A stretch of DNA of 64,000 nt from Muscardinus avellanarius (GCA_963383645.1 OY726563.1:33944331-34008330); one strand, 5' to 3'; shown: positions 30,565-41,850, counted from the stretch's first letter. Translations and numbers: made by a program. Notes: generated by a model not told the origin, from the letters alone.

Positions 30565-30987
30565 TGTAGTACAGGGGATACAACCTAGGGCATTCTACCT
30601 CCAAGCTACATCCCCAGCCCTATTTTTTATTCTTTCTTTTTTTTCTTTTTTTCTTTATTTTGCAGTATTGGGGATAGAACCCAGAGGCATTCTACCTCCA
30701 GGCCACACCCCCAGCCCTATTTTATATTTTATTTGGAAACAGGGTCTCACTAAGTTTCTGAGACCCTCTCTAAGTAGCTGAGGCTGGATTCGAACCTGTG
30801 GGATCCTCCTGTCTCAGCCTTCCAAGCGCAGAGATTACAAGTGTTCACCACCACAGTTTATTCTTTATTTTGAAACAAGTTCTCACTAAGTTGCAGAGGG
30901 CCTCACTGAGTAGCTGAGGCTGGCTAAGAACCTGCAATCCTCCCAAGTACTGGGAATACAAGTGTCTACCACTATGTCCGGCTCAGC
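30565..30987 (-). mobile_element. B1-dID SINE nest
   Basis: Outer copy right half at 30565-30640 and left half at 30860-30987. A type D-like copy is inserted at 30655-30858. Confidence 0.88.
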
Positions 30988-31244
30988 TCATCTCTTGAAT
31001 TTCTTTTAAATTTCAATGATCATATAGTTAATTTCAGTTCTAAAGGCTCTAGTTATATCGGTCTCCTATACTTTTCTCCGGAATATTCCTGAGGTTATTA
31101 TACTTAATTTTAAATTTTTCTTCAGTTTGCTATGTTAACTGTTTTTTCCATTTCAGGAGTATACTAACTTTCTTTCTTGGTTGTGTACTTTTCTTCCTTC
31201 TTTCTTTCTTTTCTTTTCTTTCCTTTTCTTTTCTGTTTTTTTTC
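30988..31244. other. Unassigned AT-rich sequence ending in a (CTTTT)-like tract
   Basis: No repeat family named. Pyrimidine-rich tract at 31194-31250. Confidence 0.5.
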
Positions 31245-31452
31245 TTTCTTCTGTGTGTTAAGGATTGAACCCAGTAGCATTCTACTTCTGACCTATACTT
31301 CCAGCCCTATTTTATTTTTTTATTATGAATCAGTGTCTCACTAGGTTGCTGAAGGCCTTACTAAGTTGCTGAGGCTGGCTTCAAACCTGTGATCCTCCTG
31401 TTTCAGCCTCCCAAGTACTGGAATTACAAGTGTGCACCACCACTATGCCCAA
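31245..31452 (-). mobile_element. B1-dID SINE
   Basis: Antisense copy, tgtgttaaggattgaaccca to caccactatgccca. 31455-31810 is unassigned. Confidence 0.9.
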
Positions 31453-31814
31453 TTGTGTGCTTGTCTCTTTGAGATACTCTTGTTATTCTGTCTGTGGATT
31501 TTTATTCCGTGTAACGAATTCAGAATTACTAGCAATGAGAGAGTTTAAGTAAATTTCAGTTTTCTGAATTAATTTGCAGCAAAGCTCTTTCAATAATAAA
31601 ACATAAATATTTTTACATAGATATTACTGTGGCTATATAATAATATCACATAGGAGTGCAGTCTCCTTTATAAGCAGGCAATAGAATATGAGAAGCTTTA
31701 AGGGGAAGGAATCTCTTCCCAAATTAAAAATCTCAGAGATATACTTCTTCTGGGCTTGAAAGTCAGATTTTTATACTACTCATTCAGTTTGATAATCCCA
31801 AAATAAAGTCAACA

Positions 31815-32372
31815 TTAAACATTGTGAGGCCTCTTGCAACTCCGTGGGACCTTGTTTCAAAATTAAAAGAAAAAATAGGGCTGGGGGTGTAGCTCAGAGG
31901 TAGAATGCCCCTGGGTTCCATCACCAGTACCACACACACAAAAAATTGATTCTAGATTAGGTGTAACATGCATGTAATCCCAGCATTTGGAAGGCCGAGA
32001 CAGGATTGTGGTTCATGCACAGCCTCAGCTATTACTTAGTGAGGCCCTTTGCAACTCAGTGAGACCTTGTTTCAAAATAAAGAATAAAAAATCGGGCTGG
32101 GTATGTAGCTCAGAGGTAGAATGCCCCTGGGCTCCATCACCAGTACTGAGAAAAAAAATCCTAGAGCTGAATGTGGTGGCACATGCCTGTAATCCCAGTA
32201 CTTGGTAGGCTGAGACAGGAAGATTGCAAATTCGAGGTCAGCCTCAGCAATTTAGTGAGACTCTCAGCAACCTAGCAAGCCCCTGTTTCAAAAAATAAAA
32301 ATAAAAAGGGGCAGAGGATGTAGCTCAGAGGTAGAATACTCCTTGGCTCAATTCAATCCCCAGTATCTCACC
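31815..32372 (+). mobile_element. Three sense B1-dID SINEs in tandem
   Basis: 5'-truncated copy at 31815-31938, copy at 31955-32147 with a diverged head, full copy at 32163-32372. Confidence 0.88.
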
Positions 32373-33280
32373 CTCCACACACACCCTGTCTATTGTGATA
32401 CCTCGTCGAGAACCTGATATGCCAATTATCAGCTTGCTGCCTCACAGCTCCAAATCCACTCTTCTTTTCTCTCTTTGTGACATTGGGCCTTTTAGAACAT
32501 TTCTCCTTTGCCAGACAGCGCAATGTCAAGCTTTGTCAGGTGAGGGTGCTGGAGGAACAGTGCAAAGCCTGACAGAGGCACTGGCTTTTCTTTCCTGTCT
32601 GGTTTGTTTCCTTTTCCTGAAATCTAATGGTACAGCTGCCAGTGGTATGCAGGAGACTGAGTGACACCCGCCATTCAGCAGTGTTCACCCGAATCCCAGC
32701 AGGTGTCATCCTTGCCAGCCGTGTAGAAACGATCAAGGGAATGCATCGAAACAGGCAGCCCCCGCTCACCAGCACCCTAGCCTGCAGCTCCCTGTTCTCC
32801 AGACTTGGCCTGACTTTTGAAGCTCAGCTCTGCCCCGTTGGACCTCAGAGGACTTGGCCACCCTCTAACCGGCTGCAACCACACCCTGTCTAGCCTGATC
32901 TGAATCTCAGAGGGGGCCTGCCAAAGGGACAGTAAGCTCAAGTGTTTGCTTTCTGTGGATTTGTGCCCTCAGCTCTACAGCTAGTAGCTGCTCCTTGCAA
33001 TGCCATTCCTCTGTTCCTCAGAGTTTTCTTTCATCCTTTTAGTGATCACCTTTAACTAGTCAATAGTTCTTTGTATTAATTATGTTCAGATTGCTGGTAT
33101 GGTTGCTGTCTTCTGACTGGAACCTAATTGATATAACCTGGCAAAAATATATGCAAAAAACCCCAATTGCATTGAACTTGCATATAAAAGATGATAAAAT
33201 AACTTTATTGGTGTACTGTGAATGAACATGATGGTGAGATTCCAAATGATGCATTCACATATGCACATGCTGGTTTTTAA
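32373..33280. other. Long non-SINE block, higher GC, unassigned
   Basis: About 0.9 kb with no SINE or L1. It retains several CpGs (32678-32720, 32870). Small open frames (88 codons at 32627 plus, 79 codons at 32536 minus) overlap on opposite strands and have no recognised relatives. It could be an old repeat or conserved non-coding sequence. Confidence 0.4.
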
Positions 33281-33282
33281 TT

Positions 33283-33485
33283 TTTTTGCAGGTCTGGGGA
33301 TGGAACCCAGAGGCATTCAACCTCCTATGCTACACCCCCTGTCCAATTTTTTATTCTATATTTTGAAACAGGGTCCCACTAAGTTGTAGAGGGCCTAAGT
33401 AGCTGAGGCTGTTCAGGAACCCTAGTCCTCAGATCTCAGCCTCGCAAATGCTGGGATTACAAGCAAGAGCCACCACACCCGGCTC
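33283..33485 (-). mobile_element. B1-dID SINE, type B-like
   Basis: Antisense, ttttgcaggtctggggatgg to ccaccacacccggctc. Confidence 0.92.
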
Positions 33486-33489
33486 ACAC

Positions 33490-34545
33490 ATACTATTAAT
33501 TTGGCCTGTTTTCTTTCTCCTATCTCCCCTTTCCTTGCCTTCCTCCCTCCCCTAATTCTCTTCCTCTACTCTACTGGTCTCCTAAATTTCACAAGATCCT
33601 CTTTTCTTTTCTTTTCTTTTCTTTTTCTCTCTCTAGCTTCCACATATAAAAGAGAGCACTCAGCCCTTAGTTTTCTGAGTATGGCTGTTCTCACTTACCA
33701 TGATGTTATCTAGTTTCATCCCTTTTCCTCCAAATGTCATAATTTTGTTCTTCTTTATGGCTAAGTAAAACTCCATTGTGTATATAAACCACATTACTAC
33801 ATTTACTTTACCCATTCATCTGCTGATGGACATCTAAGTTAACTTGGCTACTGTGAATTGTGCTGCCATAAATATGGGTATGTATATGTCACTATCCTGA
33901 CTCCAATTTTTTTATGTGTATGCGTGTGGTACTAGAGGATTGAATTCTAAAGGCATTCTACCTCCAAGCTACACCCCTAGCCCTATTTTTTATTCTTTAT
34001 TTTGAAACAGGGTCTCACTGAGTTGCAAAGGGCCTCACTAAGTAGCTGAGGCTGACTGTGAACCGTGATCTTCCTGTCTCAGCTTCCCAAATTCTGGGAT
34101 TACAAGTGTGTGCCACCACGCCTGGGTCCCTTTTTTATTTTTTAAGTTTTGAAATAGAATCTTGCTAAATTGCTGAGGACCTCCCTAAGCTGCTGAGGCT
34201 GTCCTTGAACTTGTGATCTTCCTTTCTCAGCCTCTCAAGTACTGGGATGAGAGGTGTGTGTCACCATGCCTGGCTCATCAGTCACAGGTCTGACTCCAAT
34301 TGTGGAAAGCTAGCAAGGAGTGGTTTAGCTGGATAATATGATGGTTCCATGCCTAGACTTTTGAGGAACCACCATATAGATCTTCATAATGGTTGTGCTA
34401 ATTTATAGTCCTACCAAAAATAAGCATTCCTTTATTCCCATATCCTTGCCAACATTTACTATGGTTTATATTCTTGATGATTGCCATTGTAACTGGACTG
34501 AGATGAAATCTCAATGTAGTCTTGACTTGTATTTCTCTGACTGAA
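33490..34545 (-). mobile_element. L1 3' region, antisense, split by SINEs
   Basis: Antisense L1 at 33490-33905 (ctccattgtgtatataaac, cattcatctgctgatggaca) and 34278-34545 (ggttgtgctaatttatagtc, aactggactgagatgaaatc). Confidence 0.8.
33906..34277 (-). mobile_element. Two antisense B1-dID SINEs inside L1
   Basis: 33912-34130 full copy and 34130-34277 left-half remnant. The L1 target sequence ctgactccaatt is present on both sides (33898 and about 34288). Confidence 0.88.
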
Positions 34546-34547
34546 TT

Positions 34548-34892
34548 GTGTGTGGAGGTACTGGTGATTGAACCCAGGGGTATCCTACCTCTGAACTACA
34601 TTCCTACTTTTTTAAATTTGTGGTTTTTGTTTTTGTTTTTTGTGGTACTGGGGATGGAACCCAGGGGCATTCTACCTCCAAGCTACATTCCTAGCCCTAT
34701 TTTTTTATTCTTTATTTTTAAACAGGGTCTCACTGAGTTGCAAAGGGCCTCACTAAGTAGCTGAGGCTATCCATGAACCGCGATCCTCCTGGAATTACAA
34801 GTATGTTTATATATATATATATATATATATAATTTTTTTCCCTAGTACTTGGGAGGCTGTCAGGAGGATCACAAGTTCAAAGCCAGCCTCAT
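34548..34892. mobile_element. SINE fragments and (AT)n
   Basis: Antisense right half at 34548-34612; antisense copy at 34632-34800 missing part of its left end; (AT)n at 34806-34832; sense left-half scrap at 34842-34892. Confidence 0.8.
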
Positions 34893-35130
34893 GTCTTATT
34901 ACATGTCCATAACAAATTCAAAGGACTTACAAAAATAAATTGATTAAAAAGTAGTATATCTGTTTGAATGTGGTCTTGGTTGGGGGAAATGATACGTATA
35001 GGCAAGGGTGAGACAGAGGCTTTTATTACTGTGTACATTTTATATTGATTTTATTTGTGAAATATATGTTAGTCTGAGACCTCTAAGAAGCAGAAGACAA
35101 CATGGGATGGGACATTCAAGGACTGATTAT

Positions 35131-35308
35131 GAGCTGGGTGTGATGGCACACACCTATAATCCCAGTACTTGGGAGGCTGAGGCAGGAGGATCACAGGTTC
35201 GAGATCAGCCTCAGCAACTTAGCAAAACCCTGTTTCCAAATAAAAAATAAAATAAGGCTGGGAGTGTAACTTGGAAGTAGAATGCCCCTGGGTTCAATCT
35301 TCAGCTAG
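35131..35308 (+). mobile_element. B1-dID SINE
   Basis: agctgggtgtgatggcacac to ttcagctagc. The central part is shortened. Confidence 0.9.
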
Positions 35309-35339
35309 CAAAAATGAAATAAAAATAAATTTTGAAAAA

Positions 35340-36099
35340 GGATTAATTAGGGACATGTCTGAGGGCAAAAGGGGGAGGAGCCTCAGGAGGTGGGAAGTCT
35401 TTCAGACAACACTGCAGTTGCATCCCCAAGAAAGGAGGGTTGCATAGGTAGATTTTAAGGCTGCAGTGCAGCTCCCAAAAAGGTTCGGCCAGGCTGATAT
35501 GGCGTCCTCAAGCACAAGTAGCCATCAGCCGAGTCACATGTCTTACAGGAATGGATCTGCCTTATTATTCTGCCGTGCTTAGTCACTGGCTGAGAGCAGC
35601 CTTTGTGAAGTGTGGTCTCCATGCTAACGCTGTGATAAATTCAGAGTGCAGCAGCCGAGGCCATCTGTCAATTATGCTCCCTGTAGCAAGAGATCTGAGT
35701 GGCATATTTTCATAGCCACCACACCATGGGACTAAATTTTGTATTCAAAGAAAGGCAAAATAAAGGCAAAATTTTTCTAGACAAAGACTGAAGACACTTA
35801 TCACTCAAACTGTCACCCTTAACGACCGTTAAAGGATTCACTTTAGAAAGACATATTTTGGATCCTGAAGGACAGTGTAGGATATAAGAAGCAATGCCAA
35901 GCAAATAAATTGGTAAAGATGTGGGGAAAATTGGTAAGTATGCAGATAACCTAAGTTTCAATAAATCTAAATTTTGCTGTCTACTGTAAAAATACAACAA
36001 AATGACAACAATGATTAATTTGAGTATATTAAAAATAAGGTAGAATTAAAATATTACCAATAACATGTAAACTTGGAAGGAGAAATTGGAGGTAGAATT

Positions 36100-36100
<1 letters not shown>
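35340..36100. other. Non-SINE block, unassigned
   Basis: 35340-35740 is GC-richer than its flanks and could be an old LTR or other repeat. A 96-codon minus frame (35710-36000) shows no recognised family. From 35960 on the sequence is A-rich. Confidence 0.35.
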
Positions 36101-36101
<1 letters not shown>

Positions 36102-36144
<43 letters not shown>

Positions 36145-36340
36145 TTGTACTGGGGGTTGAAACCAGCATTCTACCTCCAAGCAAAACCTCCAGCTCTATT
36201 TTACTTTTATTTGAAAACAGGGTCTTTCTAGGTTGCTGAGAGCCTTGCTAAATTGCTGAGGTTGGCTTAGAACTTGCAATCCTCCTGTCTCAGCCTCCTA
36301 GTATTGGGATTATAGGAATGTGCCACCACACCTGTTTGGA
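36102..36340 (-). mobile_element. B1-dID SINE with (TG)n tail
   Basis: (TG)n at 36102-36142, then antisense body to ccaccacacctg. Confidence 0.9.
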
Positions 36341-36344
36341 GGTA

Positions 36345-36660
36345 AAATATTTTAAGATTCATGCATTTTCCAGGAAGACAATAAAGATATAGATTAACTG
36401 TAGACTTCAAACCAAGAATGTTAACATTTTAAGATAAATGACTAGAAGGAAAAAAGAGAAATGACTGCTACAAAAGTACAAATGTTTTATATAGCTTTAA
36501 ACCACAAGAGGGAAAGAGGGACAAAACACAATCCAATAGTTGGCATAAAATGAGAAGGAAAAGAATGGAAAATAGAAAGCACAAATTAAGATAAGTTGAA
36601 ACAAATACTAATTATTAGTAAAATATCATTATAAATATTCATTATTTTCTTCCCACTGGG
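36345..36660 (+). mobile_element. Possible old L1 fragment
   Basis: A-rich sense-like text (ggaaaatagaaagcacaaat) of the kind seen in old L1 3' sequence. Weak. Confidence 0.35.
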
Positions 36661-36787
36661 GGTATCCCCATGTAAAGGGACTGAATGAATTACAGGCCAA
36701 TTCATTTAACTCTTTCCTCCTTGAAAGTGTGTGTGTTTGTATACATACACATACATGTTTTTAGTGTCACCCCATTAAGAAATGGAG

Positions 36788-36957
36788 ACTACTGGGAGGC
36801 TGAGACAGAAGGATCACAGGTTCGAAGCCAACCTCAGCTAAATAGTGAGGCCCTCCGCAACTTAAAGAGACCCTGTTTCAAAATTAAGAATAAAAACTAG
36901 GGCTGGGGGTATAGCTCAGAAGTAGAATACCTCTGGGTTCAACCCAGTTCTGCCCAA
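36788..36957 (+). mobile_element. B1-dID SINE, 5'-truncated
   Basis: Begins inside the left half at actgggaggctgagacagaa and ends ttcaacccagttctgcc. Confidence 0.88.
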
Positions 36958-36961
36958 AAAA

Positions 36962-36981
36962 GGGGGAGGGAGGGAGGGAGG

Positions 36982-37033
<52 letters not shown>

Positions 37034-37070
37034 AGAAAGAAAGAAAGAAAAGAAAGAAAAGAAGAAAGAC
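36962..37070. repeat. Polypurine tract (GGGA, GA and GAAA units)
   Basis: About 110 bp of almost pure A/G grown from the tail of the preceding SINE. Confidence 0.97.
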
Positions 37071-37084
37071 TAAATCTAAGTTTT

Positions 37085-37690
37085 GTTCTATTTTTTCTTA
37101 CTGAGTTTGTAAAAACTCTTTCTATATTCTGGATATATGTTTTGTATCTAAATGTCCCATTTGCAAAGATTTTCTCACAGTTTCTGGCTTTTTATTTTCT
37201 AAGCAGTGTCTTTGAAGTTTAAAGTTTTGAATTTTATTATTTTATTTTTTGTGTGGTGCTAGGGATTGAACCCAGGGCCATTCTACCTCTGAGCCTTACT
37301 CCCAACTCTATTTTACTTTTTATTTGGAAGCAGGGATTTGCTAAATTGTTGAATGCCTTGTTAAATTGCTGAGGCTGACCTGGAACCCTCAATCCCCTTT
37401 CTCAGACTCCCAAGTACTGAGATTACAGGTGTGTACCACCACATCAGGTTTTGAATTTTATTTTTTAAATATAGCTTTGTTAGTGCATTTAGTCTCACAT
37501 CATAATGAAGTTTAGAGTGATGGGGACATTTACACAGTACTTAGTGAGTGAGCTTCCCCAGCTTCTGTCCCCACTCCCTTGAATTTTAATGATAATTTAA
37601 TTTATTAACTTCTTTAATGTACCATGTTTTTGAGGTTAGGTTACATCTAAGAAATATTTTCCAAACCAAGGCCTGTAATATATTCTCTTT
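37085..37690 (-). mobile_element. Old L1 fragment, antisense, split by a SINE
   Basis: Antisense ORF2-end sequence at 37085-37250 (tatattctggatatatgttt, ttgcaaagattttctcacag) and 37452-37690 (ggttacatctaagaaatatt). Confidence 0.65.
37250..37452 (-). mobile_element. B1-dID SINE inside L1
   Basis: Antisense. The flanks share ttttgaattttatt (about 37225 and 37448). Confidence 0.9.
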
Positions 37691-37699
37691 TATTTTATT

Positions 37700-37889
37700 T
37701 GTTTACTTATTGTGGTACTGGGGATTGGACCTGGGGCATTCTACCTCCTAGCTACACCCCAGGCTCTAATTTATTTTTATTTATTTATTTATTTGTTTAT
37801 TTATTTATGTATTTATTTATTTATTTGCTTTTTTGTGGTACTGAGGATGGAAACCAGGGGCATTCTACCTCTGAGCTATATCCCCAGCC

Positions 37890-37936
<47 letters not shown>

Positions 37937-38537
37937 TGGAAACAGGGTCTCCCTGAGTTGCAAAGGGCCTCACTAAGTAGCTGAGGCTGGCCACAAACCA
38001 CGATCCTCCTGTCTCAGCCTCCTAAATGCTGGGATTACAAGCATGCGCCACCACACCTGGCTTTATTTATTCTTTAATACTGAACAGTGAGCTCAGGGAC
38101 ATTTTATCACCGAGCTACACTCCTAGTTCTATTTTTTATTCTTTACTTTGAAACAGGGTCCCATTAGGTTGATGAGACTCTCACTACTTGCTGAGACTAT
38201 CCCCAAACCTGCAATCCTCCTGTTTCAGCCTCCCAAGTACAGGGATTATAGGTGTGCGCCACCATGCTCTGCTCCTCTTTTTAAATTGAAAAATACTTGT
38301 ACATATTTATCGAGTACAATGTGATTTTTTGTGTGTGGTACTGGGATGGAACCCAAGGGCATTCTACCTCCAATCTACACTCCCAGCCCTATTGTTTTTT
38401 ATTCTTTATTTTGAAACAGGGTCTCACTGAGTTGCAAAGGGCCTACATAGCAGAGGCTGTCCACGAACCACCATCCTCCTGTCTCAGCCTCCTGAATGCT
38501 AGGATTACAAGTGTGCACTACCATGCCCGGCTTACAA
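37700..38537 (-). mobile_element. Run of antisense B1-dID SINEs with simple repeats
   Basis: Right half at 37710-37765; (TTTA)n at about 37770-37830; full copy at 37836-38062 whose middle is a (TTA)n tract (37895-37936); copy at 38063-38276; copy at 38330-38537. Confidence 0.88.
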
Positions 38538-38701
38538 TGTGATATTTAATATGTGTTTACATCATGTGATGATTAAGTAATGAAAAATCCTGAGACAAAT
38601 TAAAATGAAAATATAGCATACCAAAACCTATGAGGTTCAGCAGAAGCATCTCTAAGGTGGAAGTTTATAGCAATAAGTGCCTACATCAAAACACAAGAGA
38701 A

Positions 38702-39352
38702 GCCAGGTATGGTGGCACACACTTGTAACCCCAGCACTTGGGAGGCTGAGACAGGAGGATCATAGCTTCACGGCCAGCCTCAGCTACTTAGTGAGGCCCT
38801 CTGCAATTTAGTGAGACCCTATTTCAAAATAAAGAGTTAAGAGCTGGGCATGATGACACATGCTTGTCATCCCAGCATTTGGGAGGCTGAAACAGGAGGA
38901 TCATGGTTGCTACTTAGTGAGGCCCTATGCAATTCAGTGAGACCCTGTTTCAAAATAAAGAATAAAAAATAGGGCTGGGGTATGTAGCTCAGAGGTAGAA
39001 TGCCCCTGGGTTCCATCCTCAGTACCACAAAAAAAAAAAAAAAAAAGATCAGAGATACTGCATATTAAAACCCAGTATTAAGTATTAAGGCTGGGTGTGA
39101 TGGTATCTGCTTGTAATCCCAGTACTTGGAAGGCTGATACAAGAGGATTGCAAATTCGATGATAGCCTGAGCAAGACCTAGTTTCAAAATAAAAATAAAA
39201 AATAGGGCTGGAAGCCCGGCGTGGTGATGCACGCTTGTAATCCTAGTATATGGGAGACTGAGACAGGAGGATCTGGGTTCTTGGCCAGCCTCAGCTACCT
39301 ATTGAGGCTCTCCGCAACTTAGTGAGATCCTGTTTCAAAAATAAAGAATATA
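38702..39352 (+). mobile_element. Four sense B1-dID units inside L1
   Basis: Left half only at 38702-38842; full copy at 38843-39035; truncated copies at 39089-39210 and 39211-39352. Confidence 0.85.
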
Positions 39353-39550
39353 TGCCAGGCATGGTGGCGCACACTTGTAATCCCCACATTTGGGAGGAAG
39401 AGACAGGAGGATTGCACAGGTTCGAAGCCAGCCACGCTGGTTTAAGAGACCCTGTTTCCAAAAATAAAAAAAGTATAAAATAAGTCTGGGAGTGTAGCCC
39501 AGAGGTAGAAGGGCTTCCAGGAACCCCAGTAACACACACACGCACAAAAA
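39353..39550 (+). mobile_element. B1-dID SINE, type C
   Basis: Hairpin aagccagccacgctggttt and TTCCAGGAA at 39515-39523. The tail is mixed AC and A. Confidence 0.92.
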
Positions 39551-39587
39551 AAAAGGAAAAACAAAAAGAATATAAAGCCGGGCATTA

Positions 39588-39807
39588 GCCGGGCGTGGTG
39601 GCGCACGCTTGTAATCCCAGCATTCGGGAGGCTGAGACCTGGAGGATCGCGGTTCGCAGACAGCCTCAGCTACTTAGTGAGGTCCTCTGCAACTCAGTGA
39701 GACCCGGTTTCAAAATAAAGAATAAAAAATAGGGCAGGGGGTGTAGCTCGGAGGTCAAATGCCCCTGGGTTCCATCCCCAGACCTGCAAAAAAAAAAAAA
39801 AAAAAAA
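39588..39807 (+). mobile_element. B1-dID SINE, type B, nested in a type C copy
   Basis: Inserted about 10 bp inside the head of the next element: the words aaagccgggcat appear on both sides as target duplication (ends at 39587 and restarts at about 39807). Very clean sequence (gccgggcgtggtggcgcacg), so young. Confidence 0.93.
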
Positions 39808-39960
39808 AAGCCGGGCATGGTGGTGCATGCTTGTAATCCCCGCAGGTTTGAAGCTAGCCGCGCTGGCTTAAGAGACCTTGTTCCAAATAAAAAAGTATAA
39901 AATAGGTCTGGGAGTGTAGCCTGGAGGTAGGACTTCCAGGAACCCCAGTACCACCAAAAA

Positions 39961-40009
<49 letters not shown>
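39808..40009 (+). mobile_element. B1-dID SINE, type C, interrupted head, (AT)n tail
   Basis: aagctagccgcgctggctta hairpin, TTCCAGGAA at 39934-39942, tail poly-A then (AT)n (39969-40009). Confidence 0.9.
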
Positions 40010-40011
<2 letters not shown>

Positions 40012-40012
<1 letters not shown>

Positions 40013-40090
40013 GGGCTGGAGATGCAGCTCAGAGGTAGAATGCCCCTGGCTCCATCCCTAGCACCACACAGACAGACAGACAGACAGACA

Positions 40091-40126
<36 letters not shown>

Positions 40127-40177
40127 GCTGGGGATGTAGCTTGGAGGTAGAATGCCGCTGAGTTCAATCCATAGTAC

Positions 40178-40217
<40 letters not shown>
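40012..40217 (+). mobile_element. Two solitary dID right halves with AC/AGAC tails
   Basis: dID monomers at 40012-40066 and 40125-40180, each beginning agggctggagatg or agggctggggatg with no B1 half, followed by (AGAC)n/(AC)n (40069-40124) and (AC)n (40181-40217). Confidence 0.88.
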
Positions 40218-40219
<2 letters not shown>

Positions 40220-40327
40220 TTATACTTCAAAAAAACAGAAAAAGATGAACAAAATAAGCCCAAAGTCAGCACAAAGAAGGAGATAATAGAGATCAGAACA
40301 GAAAAAATGAAATGAAGACTAGAAAGC

Positions 40328-40541
40328 TAGCCAGGTGTGGTAGCGCATGCTTGTAATCCCAGTACCTGGGAACCTGAGACAGGAGGATTGCAGGCTTGAA
40401 CCCAACTTCAGCAAATTGGTGAGACTCTTAGCAACTTATTGAGACCCTGTTTCCAAACTAAAAAAAAAAAAAAATAGAGCTGGGTTGTAACTCAGATGTA
40501 GAATATTCCAGGCTTCAATCCCCAGCAACACACACACACAC
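40328..40541 (+). mobile_element. B1-dID SINE inside L1
   Basis: agccaggtgtggtagcgcat to ccccagcaacacac. L1 resumes after it. Confidence 0.9.
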
Positions 40542-40861
40542 TGATAGAAAAGATCAATAAAATTGAGCGCTGGTTCATTAAAAAGAAACAAAATCAGCAA
40601 ACTTTTTAGCAAGATTAAAAGAAGAGAGAAAACACAAATTCAGAAGTAAAAGAGAGGTTACAGCTGATGCCACAGAAATACAAGGGACCATAAGAGAGTG
40701 CTATGAGTAAACATCTCAATAAATTAGATAACCTAGAAGACATAGATAAAATCCTAGAAATCCTAGAAACCTTCCAGCTGAATTATGAAGAAACAAAAAT
40801 ATCAGAAGAGACCTATAACTACTACTAGGCCGAATCAATAATCACAAACCTCCCAAAAAAG

Positions 40862-41320
40862 GATGTGCTGTGGGATGCAGGCCGGCAAACCTGACTCAGT
40901 GACCCAGACAAGCAGATGCATCTCCCAGTAATTCCCTGTGCCTTGGGGGATTGTGCACAGATTTGTAGCTGAGAAGGGCTGGAGTCAAGTTTCTGGGCCC
41001 CTTCAGACTCTAAGGTGGGACATGGAGGCCAGCAAGCCTGTCCTGGTGGCTCACATGGGCTGTTCTCTCAGCAGTTCTCTGTGTGGGTAGGATTATTCCC
41101 ATGCTGTGGTGTAGAGGGATTGGAACTGAGACAGGACCCCTTGAGGATCTGCTGTGGATGGAGGCCAGCAAGCCTGCCTGGTGGTGCAGATAAGCAAGTG
41201 TCTCTCCCAGTCCAAGTGCTGAGTAGTACTAATCTGGGACCACAGCTGAGGGAGGCTGGAGCTGAGTTACAGGATCGCTTTCTGGTCCACTTCTTAGACT
41301 GATATTTGCTGGCCTGCCTG
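40862..41320. repeat. Three diverged tandem units of about 140-150 bp
   Basis: Units begin near 40866 (gctgtgggatgcaggccggc), 41013 (gtgggacatggaggccagc) and 41150 (gctgtggatggaggccagc). Each contains a 'cagcaagcctg..gg' block and then 'cagttccctgtg'-like text. May be part of an L1 5' UTR, since an L1 lies just upstream. 41320-41590 is unassigned. Confidence 0.6.
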
Positions 41321-41589
41321 CCAAGTCACTAATGTGCATGATTCCTCCAGTACTACTTGATGTTTTCCATAGCAGGCTCAAGGCCAAATAGGGTTATAGC
41401 TGAGCCCTTTAGGGAATGGGTCTGTTTCTGGTTCTGAAGCTGTGACAATGAACAGCTGGCCTAAAACCTAGGTACAATCTGCACTTTCAAACTGATCCTC
41501 CTAGGACTTGGGTTTCACTCAGATTTCACAGCCTCCTATGTTAATCCCAAGGCTCCCACTAATAATTGCTCATGGATGGGTGCAGAATT

Positions 41590-41652
<63 letters not shown>

Positions 41653-41850
41653 GGGGATTGAATCCAGAGGATTGAACTCAGCTCTACTTCTGAGCTACAC
41701 CCCCAGCCCTTTTTATTTTTTTTGTTTTGAAACAGGGTCTTGCTAGATTGCTCAGAGTCTCCCTAAGTTGCTTCAGCTGGTCTCTGATTTGTGATCTGCT
41801 GGTCTCAGGCTCTCAAGCACTGGGATTACGGGTGTGCACTACCTCACTTG
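41590..41850 (-). mobile_element. B1-dID SINE with long (TG)n tail
   Basis: (TG)n at 41592-41648, then antisense body to gggtgtgcactacctcac. Confidence 0.88.

Larger units (their letters stand above)
38575..40860 (+). mobile_element. L1 ORF2 (EN-RT linker region), sense, split by SINEs
   Basis: Pieces at 38575-38700 (accaaaacctatgaggttca, ggaagtttatagcaataagt), 40205-40325 (gaacaaaataagcccaaagt) and 40537-40860 (gatcaataaaattgagcgct, agagtgctatgagtaaaca) are collinear parts of one L1. They are opened by about ten SINE units. Confidence 0.82.

Noticed and set aside
32536..32893. Novel gene from overlapping 79- and 88-codon frames
   Set aside because: The frames are on opposite strands, short, without splice or promoter support or recognisable similarity. 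Kept only as an unassigned block.
39868..40272. 134-codon minus-strand frame with Cys-Val repeats
   Set aside because: Translation through (AC)n and (AT)n microsatellites and SINE tails.
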